Source: JAJEAD01 sp965221555
GTDB lineage: Bacteria > Pseudomonadota > Gammaproteobacteria > HK1
Reading direction: 5' to 3'
NCBI GenBank assembly: GCA_965221555.1
Contig: OZ244895.1
Span: forward strand, 992,001 to 1,056,000
DNA length: 64,000 bases
Below the pieces are notes generated by a model. The model searched no databases, had not been told where the DNA came from, and was given only the letters and a program-made list of their open reading frames with translations. The position numbers and the translations under genes are program-made. Each line of letters starts with the position of its first letter. Position 1 is the stretch's first letter. Below, piece by piece: positions 19,944 to 30,862 of the stretch.

Positions 19944-20759
19944 ATGGCGACCAACGGAGCGCCGCTACTCGCCGTCAACAACATCGAGGTGATCTACGAT
20001 CATGTGATCCTCGTGTTGAAAGGGGTTTCGCTCACAGTCCCCGAGGGGGGTATCGTCACCCTCCTCGGGGCCAATGGCGCCGGCAAGACCACTACCCTGA
20101 AGGCGATTTCCAATCTCCTCCGGGCCGAGCGGGGAGACGTCACCAAGGGCAGCATCGAGTTCCGGGGCGAGCGTATCGAGCGCTCGAACCCGTCGGACCT
20201 GGTGCGCCGCGGGGTGATCCAGGTGATGGAGGGGCGTCACTGCTTCGAACACCTGACGGTGGAGGAGAACCTGCTCACCGGCGCCTATACGCGCCGGGAT
20301 GGCCGCGCCGCGGTGCAGGAGGATCTCGAGAAGGTCTATCGCTACTTCCCGCGGCTCAAGGAGCGCCGCAACGCCCAGTCCGGCTACACCTCCGGGGGCG
20401 AGCAGCAGATGACCTCGCTCGGACGCGCGCTCATGGCCCGTCCCTCCGTCATCCTGCTCGACGAGCCCTCGATGGGGCTCGCGCCGCAACTGGTGGAGGA
20501 GATCTTCGAGATCGTCCGGCGCCTGAACGAGGAAGAAGGGGTGACCTTCCTGCTCGCGGAGCAGAACACCAACGTCGCGCTTCGCTATGCGAATTACGGC
20601 TACATCCTCGAGACCGGTCGGGTAGTGCTCGACGGCGAGGCGGAATCCTTGAGCACCAACGAGGATGTGAAGGAGTTCTATCTCGGGATGAGCGGGGAGA
20701 AGCGCAAGAGTTTTCGCGACGTCAAGCATTACCGCCGGCGCAAACGTTGGCTGGCGTGA
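19944..20759 (+). CDS. livF: LIV/HAAT-type ABC transporter ATPase, LivF type
   Basis: The 271-aa ATPase has Walker A GANGAGKTT, Walker B VILLDEPSMGLAP and the LivF-type sequence VEENLLTGAY. The signature loop is YTSGGEQQM instead of LSGGQ. A C-terminal basic tail (KHYRRRKRW) is longer than in E. coli LivF and is seen in this sub-group. The start is ATG 19944 with a GGGGGAG tract upstream; a TTG seven codons earlier is less likely. Confidence 0.92.
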   Translation: MATNGAPLLAVNNIEVIYDHVILVLKGVSLTVPEGGIVTLLGANGAGKTTTLKAISNLLRAERGDVTKGSIEFRGERIERSNPSDLVRRGVIQVMEGRHCFEHLTVEENLLTGAYTRRDGRAAVQEDLEKVYRYFPRLKERRNAQSGYTSGGEQQMTSLGRALMARPSVILLDEPSMGLAPQLVEEIFEIVRRLNEEEGVTFLLAEQNTNVALRYANYGYILETGRVVLDGEAESLSTNEDVKEFYLGMSGEKRKSFRDVKHYRRRKRWLA

Positions 20760-20833
20760 AAGGAGAACGCCGCCGCGAGCGCCGCCGGGGCCGGGCCAGT
20801 TTCGGCCGGAGCCACCGGTAGAGGCTTCCCACC

Positions 20834-22075
20834 GTGTCCGATTACTACGACTCCCTGGAGATCCGATCTCCCGAGGATCGCGAACGCGAGATCTTCTCCG
20901 AGTTGCCGGGCCTCGTGCGGCACGCCAAGGCCAATGCCGGCGCCTACGCCGGGTTGTTCGCCGACATCGACCCTCTGGAGATCCGTGACCGCGCCGCGCT
21001 GGCCGGCCTGCCCGTCATCCGCAAGTCCGAGCTGGTCGGGCTCCAGGCGCAGAACCCACCCTTCGGGGGCTTCGCCGCTTCCGACATTTCCGAGCTCGCG
21101 CGCGTATTCGTCTCGCCGGGCCCGATCTTCGAGCCCCAGGCGCGCCGCGGCGACTACTGGCGGGTGGCGAGGGGTCTGTACGCGGCCGGAGTCCGCCGCG
21201 GAGACCTGCTCCACAACAGCTTCTCCTACCACCTGACTCCAGCGGGTGCGATGTTGGAGTCCGGGGCGAAAGCGCTCGGTTGCTGCGTGTTCCCGGGCGG
21301 GGTGGGGCAGACGGAGTTCCAGGTCGAGGCGATGAGTTTTCTCAAGCCCCGGGCCTACGCGGGCACGCCCTCCTTCCTCGACATCCTTCTGGAGAAAGCA
21401 GCGGAGCGGGGCCGCGATCTCTCGGGGCTCACCAAGGCGCTGGTCAGCGGCGAGGCCCTGCCCCCGAGCCTGCGCGCAAAGCTCAATCGGTCCGGGGTGG
21501 AGCGCGTGCTCCAGTGCTACGCCACGGCCGAGGCTGGCCTCATCGCCTACGAGTCGGAGGCGATGGAAGGCATGATCGTCGAAGAAGGGGTGCTGCTGGA
21601 AGTCGTTCGCCCTGGCACGGGCGATTCGGTGCCGGCGGGTGAGGTGGGCGAAGTGCTGGTCACTGTCTTCAACCCGGACTATCCCCTGATCCGCTTCGCG
21701 ACCGGAGATCTGTCGGCGCTCATGGAAGGAACGAGCCCCTGCGGGCGAACCAATCTGCGCATCAGGGGCTGGATGGGCCGCGCCGACCAGACCACCAAGG
21801 TGCGAGGCATGTTCGTCCACCCGAGCCAGGTGGCGGAAGTGCTGCGCCGCCATCCCGAGGTGGTCAGGGGGCGCCTCGTGGTCGACAGTGTCGACAACCG
21901 CGATCTGATGACGCTGCACTGCGAGGTCTCGAGCCGCCGGCCCCAGGGGCTGGACCGGGCGATCGCCGCGAGTCTCCGGGAAGTGTGCAAGCTGCGGGGC
22001 GAGGTGCGTCTGGTCGAAGCCGGCGCGCTGGCCAACGACGGCAAGGTGATCGACGACGTGAGAAGCTACGAGTGA
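20834..22075 (+). CDS. PaaK-like phenylacetate/aryl-CoA ligase family protein
   Basis: This 413-aa adenylate-forming protein is of the PaaK type: short, lacking a classic P-loop SGTTG, with FVSPGPIFEPQ in its place. The acceptor region reads CYATAEAGLIAYE, followed by RFATGDLSAL and a C-terminal PaaK-like domain. The GTG start has AGAGG upstream. The divergent phosphate-binding loop makes catalytic competence a question, though such paralogs are common in LIV-linked clusters. Its GTGA stop/start overlap with the next gene shows coupling to the Fe-S protein. Confidence 0.8.
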   Translation: MSDYYDSLEIRSPEDREREIFSELPGLVRHAKANAGAYAGLFADIDPLEIRDRAALAGLPVIRKSELVGLQAQNPPFGGFAASDISELARVFVSPGPIFEPQARRGDYWRVARGLYAAGVRRGDLLHNSFSYHLTPAGAMLESGAKALGCCVFPGGVGQTEFQVEAMSFLKPRAYAGTPSFLDILLEKAAERGRDLSGLTKALVSGEALPPSLRAKLNRSGVERVLQCYATAEAGLIAYESEAMEGMIVEEGVLLEVVRPGTGDSVPAGEVGEVLVTVFNPDYPLIRFATGDLSALMEGTSPCGRTNLRIRGWMGRADQTTKVRGMFVHPSQVAEVLRRHPEVVRGRLVVDSVDNRDLMTLHCEVSSRRPQGLDRAIAASLREVCKLRGEVRLVEAGALANDGKVIDDVRSYE

Positions 22076-22803
22076 GCGTCGATCTCGGCACGGTACGAGA
22101 CGCGATAGAGGCCAAGGGCCTGGTGATGCGCGGCGCTTTCCGGCCGGACGACGAGGATGCGGTGCCCGCACTCCCGGACGGGAGGACCGCCAGGACCCTG
22201 GTGCTCATCGGCAATGCGGGTTCGAGCATGTGGGCGGAGTTCCAGTGCTCCCCCGAGTTCAACGCGGGAGAGCATCGCCTCGACCGTTGGAGCCGGCGGG
22301 TGATCGACGACCTCGCGATGCGTTTCCGGGCGGCCGCGCTCTTCCCGTTCGGCGGTCCGCCCTATCTGCCTTTCCTGCGCTGGGCCAAACGCGCGGAGTC
22401 GCTGCATTCGTCCCCGCTCGGTCTCAGCATCCATCCCCGCTACGGTCTGTGGCACGCCTATCGTGGCGCGCTGGTCTTCGCCGAACCGCTCGATCCGCCC
22501 GAATGCGGGTCGGAGCCCTCGCCCTGCGAGGGATGCTGGGACCAGCCCTGCCTCGACGCCTGTCCGGTCGGCGCGATATCCCGGTCGGGCTACGACGTGG
22601 CGGCCTGTGTCGAACACGTCGCGTCGCCGGCCGGCTGCTCCTGCCTCATGCAGGGCTGCCTGGCGCGACGCGCGTGTCCGGCGGGACGGGAGTTCCGCTA
22701 CGTGCCGGCGCAGGCCGAGTTCCACATGCGGGCCTTCGTCAAGGCAAGGCGGCGTGACGAACGGCGCACGGCCTCGGTCGAAGGCGCCTCCCCTTCCGCC
22801 TGA
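22072..22803 (+). CDS. Small [4Fe-4S] ferredoxin-type protein, function unknown
   Basis: The 243-aa protein starts with GTG overlapping the PaaK-like stop by 4 nt. Residues 152-165 hold C-x2-C-x4-C-x3-CP, a ferredoxin-like [4Fe-4S] site. More cysteines follow at 179, 189, 191, 196 and 202, enough for a second, irregular cluster. The N-terminal 120 residues have a LVLIGNAGSSMW motif and HPRYGLWHAYRG, reminiscent of QueG-type reductases but without a clear match. The operon position suggests a redox or radical step on the CoA-activated substrate; this is inference. Confidence 0.7.
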   Translation: MSVDLGTVRDAIEAKGLVMRGAFRPDDEDAVPALPDGRTARTLVLIGNAGSSMWAEFQCSPEFNAGEHRLDRWSRRVIDDLAMRFRAAALFPFGGPPYLPFLRWAKRAESLHSSPLGLSIHPRYGLWHAYRGALVFAEPLDPPECGSEPSPCEGCWDQPCLDACPVGAISRSGYDVAACVEHVASPAGCSCLMQGCLARRACPAGREFRYVPAQAEFHMRAFVKARRRDERRTASVEGASPSA

Positions 22804-22855
22804 ACGACGCGTTGCGAGGCTCGGGACGCGGTGCCGCTACGGGTGGCGTGACGCG

Positions 22856-22891
22856 GGCGCCCCTCCTCGCCGGAGGCGACGCCGGGGCGCC
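22856..22891. terminator. GC-rich inverted repeat between convergent genes
   Basis: GGCGCCCC (22856-22863) and GGGGCGCC (22884-22891) form an 8-bp stem. A smaller internal hairpin CCTC/GAGG lies inside. It sits between the ends of the Fe-S gene (+) and the ligase gene (-) and could end both transcripts. Confidence 0.45.
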
Positions 22892-22901
22892 GGGACTGTC
22901 G

Positions 22902-24554
22902 TCAACGCGTCCCTGCGTCGGGCGTGTCGTCGAGGCTTTTTCTCAGCCGGAACTTCTGGACCTTGCCGGTGGAGGTCTTCGGGAGCGGTCCGAATATCAC
23001 CGACTTCGGCGCCTTGAAGTGCGCCAGGTTGTCTCGGCAGAAGGCGATGATCTCGTTCTCATCAGCGCTCGCGCCCTCCTTGAGGGTGACGAAGGCGCAG
23101 GGGGTCTCGCCCCAGGTCTCGTCGGGCCGGGCCACCACCGCCGCTTCCAACACCGCGGGATGGCGATAGAGCACGTCTTCGACTTCGATGGAGGAGATGT
23201 TCTCTCCCCCCGAGATGATGATGTCCTTGAGGCGATCCTTGAGCTGGACGTAGCCGTCGGGGTGCATGACCGCAACGTCGCCGGAATGAAACCACCCCCC
23301 CGCGAGCGCCTCGTGCGTTGCCTTGGGATTGGCGAGGTATCCCTTCATGACGATGTTGCCGCGGAACATGACCTCGCCGGTCGTGACGCCGTCGCGCGGC
23401 ACCGGGCGCATGGTTTTCGGGTCCATGACCTCCAGCCCCTCGAGCGCGTGGTAGCGCACTCCCTGGCGGGCCTTGAGCGCTGCGCGTTCCGGTGCGGGGA
23501 GCGCGTTCCACTGCGCCTTCCAGGCGCAGATCACCGAGGGACCATAGGTCTCGGTCAGGCCGTACACGTGGGTCATGTGAAAGCCGCGGCTCTCCATCGC
23601 CTGGAGCACCGCGGCGGGGGGAGGGGCGGCCGCGGTCATGATCTCGACCCGGTGGGAGAAGGCGCGCTGTTCTTCTTCGCGCGCGTTCAGGATGAGATTG
23701 AGTACGATCGGAGCGCCGCAGAAATGGGTCACCCCGTGATCCGCGATGGCGTCGTAGATGGCTCCGGCCGCCACTCGGCGCAGGCACACGTTCGTCCCTC
23801 CGAGGGCGGCGATCGTCCACGGGAAGCACCAGCCGTTGCAGTGGAACATCGGCAGCGTCCACAGATAGACCGGGTGCGCGGCCATCTGCCAGCCGATCGC
23901 GTTGCTGAGCGCGTTGAGATAGGCGCCCCGGTGGTGATACACGACCCCCTTGGGGTCTCCCGTCGTGCCCGAGGTGTAGTTGAGCGAGATCGCCTGCCAC
24001 TCGTCCCGGGGCGGTTGCCAGTCGAAATCCGGGTCGCCCCGTCGCAGAAACGCCTCGTAGTCGCACTCTCCGATGAGGTCGCCGGACTGCGCCATCGGAT
24101 CGTCGATATCGACGACCACGATCTCGCGGTCGAGCCGGGCGACGGCATCGCGGGCGACGGGCGACAGTTCGCGGTCGGTGATGAGCAGCTTCGCTCGGCC
24201 GTGCTCCAGGATGAAGGCGATGGTCGCGGCATCGAGTCTCGTATTGATGGTGTTCAGCACCGCCCCCGCCATCGGCACTGCGAAGCTGGCCTCATAGATC
24301 TCGGGCACGTTCGGAGCGAGGATCGATACGGTGTCTCCCTCTTCGATGCCGCTTGTGCGAAGGGCGCTCGCGAGCCGCCGGCAACGATCGCGGGTCTCCG
24401 CCCAGCGATAGCGTCTCTCGCCATGGATGAGCGCCACCCGATCGGGATAGACACTCGCGCTGCGCTCGAGAAAGCCAAGCGGCGTGAGGGCCGCGTAGTT
24501 GGCGGGATTGGGGTCGAGGTCGGTCTCGAAGGGATTGGTCGTCGAATCGCTCAT
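22902..24554 (-). CDS. Acyl-CoA synthetase, DmdB/AlkK-like
   Basis: This 550-aa AMP-binding enzyme has the P-loop motif YTSGTTGDPKG, MFHCNGW, the YGLTETYGP motif and the C-terminal catalytic lysine segment KTSTGKVQKF. FLERSASVYPD, GDTVSILAPN and the length match the medium-chain/3-methylmercaptopropionyl-CoA ligase group. Substrates could be methylmercaptopropionate from DMSP demethylation, or short/medium fatty acids. It is divergent from aacS. A close paralog lies at 56800-58440. Confidence 0.85.
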   Translation of the reverse strand: MSDSTTNPFETDLDPNPANYAALTPLGFLERSASVYPDRVALIHGERRYRWAETRDRCRRLASALRTSGIEEGDTVSILAPNVPEIYEASFAVPMAGAVLNTINTRLDAATIAFILEHGRAKLLITDRELSPVARDAVARLDREIVVVDIDDPMAQSGDLIGECDYEAFLRRGDPDFDWQPPRDEWQAISLNYTSGTTGDPKGVVYHHRGAYLNALSNAIGWQMAAHPVYLWTLPMFHCNGWCFPWTIAALGGTNVCLRRVAAGAIYDAIADHGVTHFCGAPIVLNLILNAREEEQRAFSHRVEIMTAAAPPPAAVLQAMESRGFHMTHVYGLTETYGPSVICAWKAQWNALPAPERAALKARQGVRYHALEGLEVMDPKTMRPVPRDGVTTGEVMFRGNIVMKGYLANPKATHEALAGGWFHSGDVAVMHPDGYVQLKDRLKDIIISGGENISSIEVEDVLYRHPAVLEAAVVARPDETWGETPCAFVTLKEGASADENEIIAFCRDNLAHFKAPKSVIFGPLPKTSTGKVQKFRLRKSLDDTPDAGTR

Positions 24555-24594
24555 CGCATCTCGTGCCGCCCGCGGGAATGCTTCGGACTCACCC

Positions 24595-24600
24595 TATAAT
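24595..24600 (+). promoter_or_regulatory. Perfect -10 hexamer TATAAT in the divergent ligase/aacS intergenic region
   Basis: TATAAT is a consensus -10 about 78 nt upstream of the aacS ATG. The region around -35 (GCGGGA) is poor, so an activator may be needed. The complementary TATTAT (24597-24602) could serve the divergent ligase gene. Confidence 0.45.
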
Positions 24601-24677
24601 ACGCGCCGTATCGGGCTTTCGACCCGCGCGGGTCCGGGCCGGGTTGTCGTGAGTCGCGGGAGGCGAGGCAGGAGTCG

Positions 24678-26630
<1,953 letters not shown>

Positions 26631-26636
26631 TCCGTG

Positions 26637-26696
26637 CCCGCAATCTTCCCCGATTTCTCGACCGGCGGACGCCAGCATGCTTGCGGTTGCGGGCTG
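26637..26696 (+). repeat. Dispersed TIR repeat, copy 1 (5' fragment)
   Basis: It begins CCCGCAATCTTCCCCGATTT and continues with CTCGACCGGCGGACGCCAGCATGC, matching the left ends of the copies at 33601, 60322 and 62324. It starts 7 nt after the aacS stop; the right half is missing. Confidence 0.75.
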
Positions 26697-26728
26697 CCCG
26701 CGCAGGTATCGGGAGGTAACATCGCACC

Positions 26729-26941
26729 ATGAAACGTTACGGCATTCGCGTGAGGCTGCCTCCCGGCGACACCATGGCAGGCGCACACCTGCTCGGCGAA
26801 GGCTGGGAGGGGCTGCGCTGGTACGACAGTGTCGAGGAGAGAGATCGCGCGTACCGGCAGATGCAGGATCAGCCCGCCTGGTACCGTCGGGGCGACGCTC
26901 CGACCCAGCTCCTTACCAAGGTGGAGGAAGACCGGGACTGA
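26729..26941 (+). CDS. Small conserved-looking protein (70 aa), unknown
   Basis: It encodes a compact charged protein starting MKRYGIRVRLPPGDTM and ending KVEEDRD, with paired Trp-Tyr residues (LRWYDS, PAWYRR). No membrane segment, signal or metal motif is seen. GGGAGG lies 12-18 nt before the ATG. Codon use resembles the neighbours and it ends just before a convergent gene, so I regard it as real though unrecognised. Confidence 0.6.
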   Translation: MKRYGIRVRLPPGDTMAGAHLLGEGWEGLRWYDSVEERDRAYRQMQDQPAWYRRGDAPTQLLTKVEEDRD

Positions 26942-26966
26942 GGGCGATCGGGGCCCGGGCGCGCTT

Positions 26967-27752
26967 TCAGGCGGGAGTGCGGGCCCGGTAGAAGCCGGGG
27001 CGGAGTTCGCCGCTATCGAGCACCACCTGCATGGCGCGCCAGTTCTCCAGGAAGTGCTCCTGCATCTCTCGGCCCAGCATGTCGCGCATTTGCGCCCTCA
27101 GGGGTCCCCGCATCTGCTCGTACTCCCGGCGGCAGAGGTCCCGGTAGGCGTTGCCGTCGTCTTCGAGCTCGATGTCCACGAAGCCGGCGTTGCGCAGAAT
27201 GCGACCGTGGTTCTCGAGCGTCTCCATCGCGAAGGTGAGCCCTTCCATCTTGAACCAGTAGTACATGTCCTCGCCGTAGGGCTTGTCGCTCCTCATCCAG
27301 TCGTAGCAGGTGAAGACGCCGCCCGGCTCCAGCACCCGGAATATCTCCGCGAACATCCCCGCCTTGTCTTCGATCTGGATGAAGGCGCCGGAGCTGAAGA
27401 CGACGGCGAAGACGCCGTCCTCGAAGGGCAGGGGGCCCGCTTCGACCTGACGGAACTCGGTCCGATCGTCCTGCCCCGCCTCGGTCGCGTAGGCCCGAGC
27501 CCGGGATACGAGCGGAGCTTCCAGATCGATCCCCGTCACGCGGGCGCCATGCTCTCTCGCCATGAGCAGGGCGGGACCGCCGAGGCCCGAGCCGATGTCG
27601 AGGACCGTTTTGTCCCGCAGATCGAGCCCGGCGATGGTGCGGCGCACATTTCGAGGTCCGTCGGGCACCATGAACCCCCGGCCCCAGATGAGCTCCAGCA
27701 TGTCGACGAGCGCGTCGTGGTACTCGTCCTGGTGTCCGCCCGCTTCGCCCAT
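26967..27752 (-). CDS. SAM-dependent methyltransferase, phosphoethanolamine-N-methyltransferase-like
   Basis: The 261-aa class I methyltransferase has SAM motif I VLDIGSGLGGPALLMA, acidic motif II GIDLEA and motif IV VVFSSGAFIQIED. The C-terminal half resembles the PMT/PEAMT type (FAMETLENHGRILRNAGF, ending with RPGFYRARTP), an enzyme class that methylates phosphoethanolamine or similar amines. It starts 5 nt after the ATPase gene stop of the polyamine-type importer, so it is probably the last gene of that operon and may methylate an imported amine. The substrate is inferred. Confidence 0.8.
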   Translation of the reverse strand: MGEAGGHQDEYHDALVDMLELIWGRGFMVPDGPRNVRRTIAGLDLRDKTVLDIGSGLGGPALLMAREHGARVTGIDLEAPLVSRARAYATEAGQDDRTEFRQVEAGPLPFEDGVFAVVFSSGAFIQIEDKAGMFAEIFRVLEPGGVFTCYDWMRSDKPYGEDMYYWFKMEGLTFAMETLENHGRILRNAGFVDIELEDDGNAYRDLCRREYEQMRGPLRAQMRDMLGREMQEHFLENWRAMQVVLDSGELRPGFYRARTPA

Positions 27753-27757
27753 CGGAG

Positions 27758-28909
27758 TTACCTCCCTTCCGCCTTTCGATCCGCCCGCGTATCAGGGGCG
27801 CCGGCATCGTCGCGCGGCAGCAGCACCGGCGCGTCGTCCGGCCACGATACGAGGACCGGGGCGCCCCGCTCCACCGGGCCGTGGTCCGCGGAGCCCGAGT
27901 CCGAGCCGGCCACGACCAGGGGCTCCTCCCGGCCGGGCAGGTCGACATAGTAGTGGCTGCGGTCGCCGAGATAGGTGGCGGCCCGCATCACGCCCCGCAC
28001 TCCCTCGCGGGCGCCCGAGTGCTCCCCGGAGAGCGTCAGCTTCTCGGGCCGGATGGCGACCACGACGGCGTCTCCCTCCGCATAGAAGCCCGCTTCCCCG
28101 GCGGGCGTGCTGATTCGGCCGAGGCCGACGGTATCCAGCTCGGCCCTTGCACCGCTCAACCTGCTCACCGAGGCATCGACGAAGTTCATCTGTCCGATGA
28201 AGTCCGCGACCTCGACGTTGGCCGGACGGTTGTAGAGCTCCTTGGGCGAGGCGATCTGCAGAACCTTGCCTTCCGACATCACCGCGATCCGGTCCGACAG
28301 GGTCATCGCCTCTTCCTGGTCGTGAGTGACGAAAATGAAGGTGATGCCGACACTCTCCTGCAGGGCGCGCAGTTCGAGCTGCATGTCCGCACGAAGCTTC
28401 TTGTCCAGGGCGCCGAGCGGCTCGTCCAGCAACAGCACCTTGGGCCGCTTGATGAGGGCCCGGGCGAGCGCGACCCGCTGGCGCTGGCCGCCGGAGAGCT
28501 CGTGGGAGCGGCGGGCGCCGAAGCCCTGGAGCTTGACCATCTCCAGCGCCTGTTCGACGCGCTCGTTCATCTCGGCCTTGTCGATCTTGTCGTAGCGCAG
28601 GCCATAGGCGAGGTTCTTCGAGACTGTAAGGTGGGGGAATATCGCGTAGCTCTGGAAGACCATGTTGGTGGGGCGCCGGTAGGGCGGCACCTGCGACATG
28701 GGCACTTCCTCGATGAAGATCTCGCCGCGGGTCGGACTCTCGAAGCCCGCGATCATGCGCAGCAGAGTCGTCTTGCCACAGCCGGAAGCGCCGAGCAGCG
28801 AGAAGAACTCGCCGCCGCGGATATCGATGCTGATGTCGTCGACCGCCTTGACCGGGCCGAAGTGCTTGGAAACCCCCTGAATGCTGATGAAGGCGTCGTT
28901 CGGCTTCAT
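27758..28909 (-). CDS. potA: Spermidine/putrescine-type ABC importer ATPase
   Basis: The 383-aa ATPase has Walker A GASGCGKTT, signature LSGGQRQR, Walker B VLLLDEPLGALD, and a C-terminal TOBE-type domain (VVVAIRPEKL). It energises the two permeases encoded upstream. ATG 28909 overlaps the potC stop by 4 nt (ATGA); the longer open frame into potC is a shadow. Substrate could be a polyamine or another cationic amine. Confidence 0.9.
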   Translation of the reverse strand: MKPNDAFISIQGVSKHFGPVKAVDDISIDIRGGEFFSLLGASGCGKTTLLRMIAGFESPTRGEIFIEEVPMSQVPPYRRPTNMVFQSYAIFPHLTVSKNLAYGLRYDKIDKAEMNERVEQALEMVKLQGFGARRSHELSGGQRQRVALARALIKRPKVLLLDEPLGALDKKLRADMQLELRALQESVGITFIFVTHDQEEAMTLSDRIAVMSEGKVLQIASPKELYNRPANVEVADFIGQMNFVDASVSRLSGARAELDTVGLGRISTPAGEAGFYAEGDAVVVAIRPEKLTLSGEHSGAREGVRGVMRAATYLGDRSHYYVDLPGREEPLVVAGSDSGSADHGPVERGAPVLVSWPDDAPVLLPRDDAGAPDTRADRKAEGR

Positions 28910-29730
28910 GGCCGTACTCCGTCGCTGGTCGTTTCTTCCACCCCGTAGCGCCGCAGCCACAACGAGAAGCACAGCACGGCGAAGGAAACGAAGATGATGA
29001 TCGAACCGAGCGCCACCACCGGTGGCAGCCGGGCGGGAAAGCGCAACTGGCTGTACATGAAGACGGGAAGGGTGGGCTCGGTGCCGGTGAGCATGAAGGC
29101 GATGATGAATTCGTCGAAGGAGATCGTGAAGCAGAGCAGCAGACTCGCCACCACGCCGGGGAACACCATGGGCAGCGTCACCCGCCAGAAGGTCGACCAG
29201 GCGTTGGCGCCCAGATCCGCGGAGGCCTCCTCCATGGCCTTGTCGAAGCCCTCGAAACGCGGGATGAGGGTGGCCATCGCGAAGGGCGTGCAGATCAGGA
29301 TGTGGCCGATCCCGACCGTATAGAGCGACAAGGTGAATCCCATGCGCGAGAGCATGAGGAGCAGGGCGACGCCGAGCAGAATGCCCGGCACCACCAGGGG
29401 CAGCATGATCACGAAGACCAGCGGCTTCTTGCCCGGAATGCGGTAGCGGGTGACCGCCTTCGCCCCGAACACCCCGAGGATCGTCGCCAGCGCCGAGGCG
29501 ACCGCGCCGACCTTGAGGGAGTTGGCCAGGGCCGCGTGCATGGCCTGATGGTCGAACATCTGCCGGTACCACTCGGTGGTGAATCCCTTGAGCGGAAAGG
29601 CGAAGTAGATGCTGTCGTTGAACGAGAAGAGCGGCAGGAAGAGCACCGGAATGTAGAGAAAGGCGATGTAGCCGAACGCATAGACATGGAGCGGCCGATT
29701 GGGGCGCCGAATGTAGGAGATCTCGCTCAT
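28906..29730 (-). CDS. potC: Spermidine/putrescine-type ABC permease, PotC type
   Basis: The 274-aa permease has about six membrane helices and the EAA loop motif EEASADLGANAWSTFWRVTL. It pairs with PotB. Its ATG overlaps the potB stop by 4 nt. Confidence 0.9.
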   Translation of the reverse strand: MSEISYIRRPNRPLHVYAFGYIAFLYIPVLFLPLFSFNDSIYFAFPLKGFTTEWYRQMFDHQAMHAALANSLKVGAVASALATILGVFGAKAVTRYRIPGKKPLVFVIMLPLVVPGILLGVALLLMLSRMGFTLSLYTVGIGHILICTPFAMATLIPRFEGFDKAMEEASADLGANAWSTFWRVTLPMVFPGVVASLLLCFTISFDEFIIAFMLTGTEPTLPVFMYSQLRFPARLPPVVALGSIIIFVSFAVLCFSLWLRRYGVEETTSDGVRP

Positions 29731-30668
29731 CGGCCGTACTCCGTGAAGCGGCGCGCCATCCAGATGTAGAGCAGCGAGATGGCGGCGATGATGACCATCA
29801 TCGCCAGCGAGAGCGCCGCTCCCATCGGCCAGTTGTTGACCCGTGCGAACTGCACCTGGATGAGGTTCGCGATCATCGCCCCGTCGGGGCCGCCCACCAG
29901 GGCCGGCGTCACGAAGTCGCCGACGGTGGGGATGAAGATGAGCAGGGATGCCGCGATGATGCCGGGCAGGGAGAGGGGCAGAGTGACTCCGGTGAAGCGC
30001 TTGACCGGTCCGTCTCCGAGGTCGGTGGCCGCCTCCAGCAGGGAGCGGTCGATCTTCTCCAGGGACACGTAGATGGGCAGGATGGCGAATGCCGCCCACG
30101 CGTGGGTGAGGGTGAGGACCACCGCGGTGGGGCTGTAGAGCAGGAACTCGAGCGGCTTTTCGAGCCAGCCGAGGCCCATCAGGCCCGAATTGATGGCGCC
30201 GTTGTAGCCGAGGACGATCTTCCAGGCGAAGACCCGCAGCAGGTAGCTGCTCCAGAAGGGCAGCGTCATCAGGACGATCCACACCATCTTGTACCGGTGG
30301 ACGTGGAAGGCCACGTAGTAGGCCATGGGGTAGGCGAGCAGCACCGTTGCCACGGTGCACGCGCCCGAGATCGCCAGCGACCGCGTCAGAAGGACCCGGT
30401 ACATGGGCTTGTCGACGATCTCGTTGTAGTTGGTCAGGGAGGGGGTGGTGTCGAACTCGAAGATGTGCTGCGTCCAGAAGCTCATCGCCACCAGGATGGC
30501 GAAGGGAATGCACATCCCCGCGAGCATGACGAGCAGGGTGGGGGAGAGCAGCGCGAAGCCGCGCACCGGCTCGCTGCGCAGGAAGAGGGCGTAGAGTCGC
30601 CCGCTCAAGGAGCCATGCGAAGGCGTCACGGGACCTTGACGCATGGCTTGCGGCGCGGCGGAGCGCAT
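29727..30668 (-). CDS. potB: Spermidine/putrescine-type ABC permease, PotB type
   Basis: The 313-aa permease has about six helices and the EAA loop EAATDLGDGPVKRFTGVTL. A start nine residues in (MRQGPVT) is possible. It is separated from the binding-protein gene by 249 nt containing a strong hairpin, which fits lower expression of the permeases than of the binding protein. Confidence 0.9.
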   Translation of the reverse strand: MRSAAPQAMRQGPVTPSHGSLSGRLYALFLRSEPVRGFALLSPTLLVMLAGMCIPFAILVAMSFWTQHIFEFDTTPSLTNYNEIVDKPMYRVLLTRSLAISGACTVATVLLAYPMAYYVAFHVHRYKMVWIVLMTLPFWSSYLLRVFAWKIVLGYNGAINSGLMGLGWLEKPLEFLLYSPTAVVLTLTHAWAAFAILPIYVSLEKIDRSLLEAATDLGDGPVKRFTGVTLPLSLPGIIAASLLIFIPTVGDFVTPALVGGPDGAMIANLIQVQFARVNNWPMGAALSLAMMVIIAAISLLYIWMARRFTEYGR

Positions 30669-30862
30669 GGGGGTTCGGACCGGCGCGAAGCCACTGGTCG
30701 ACCGATCACCACGACGCCAGCGCCAGAGCGCGGTTGGGGATGCCCGAACGCCTCCCTTTCCCGCCCGCCCGGCGCCGACGGCGCGGCGGCTTCAATGGGG
30801 CGCGGGCCTTCGAGCGTCCGGGTAGCGTGTCGGGACATGAAGCGGTTCGGGTGAAACGCGCA

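Noticed and set aside
24599..24677. Possible riboswitch or small RNA before aacS
   Set aside because: Apart from the TATAAT, no conserved riboswitch core or strong hairpin with T-tract is visible.
27758..29572. 604-aa version of the PotA ATPase
   Set aside because: The first ~220 residues are a shadow of potC; ATG 28909 overlapping the potC stop is the real start.
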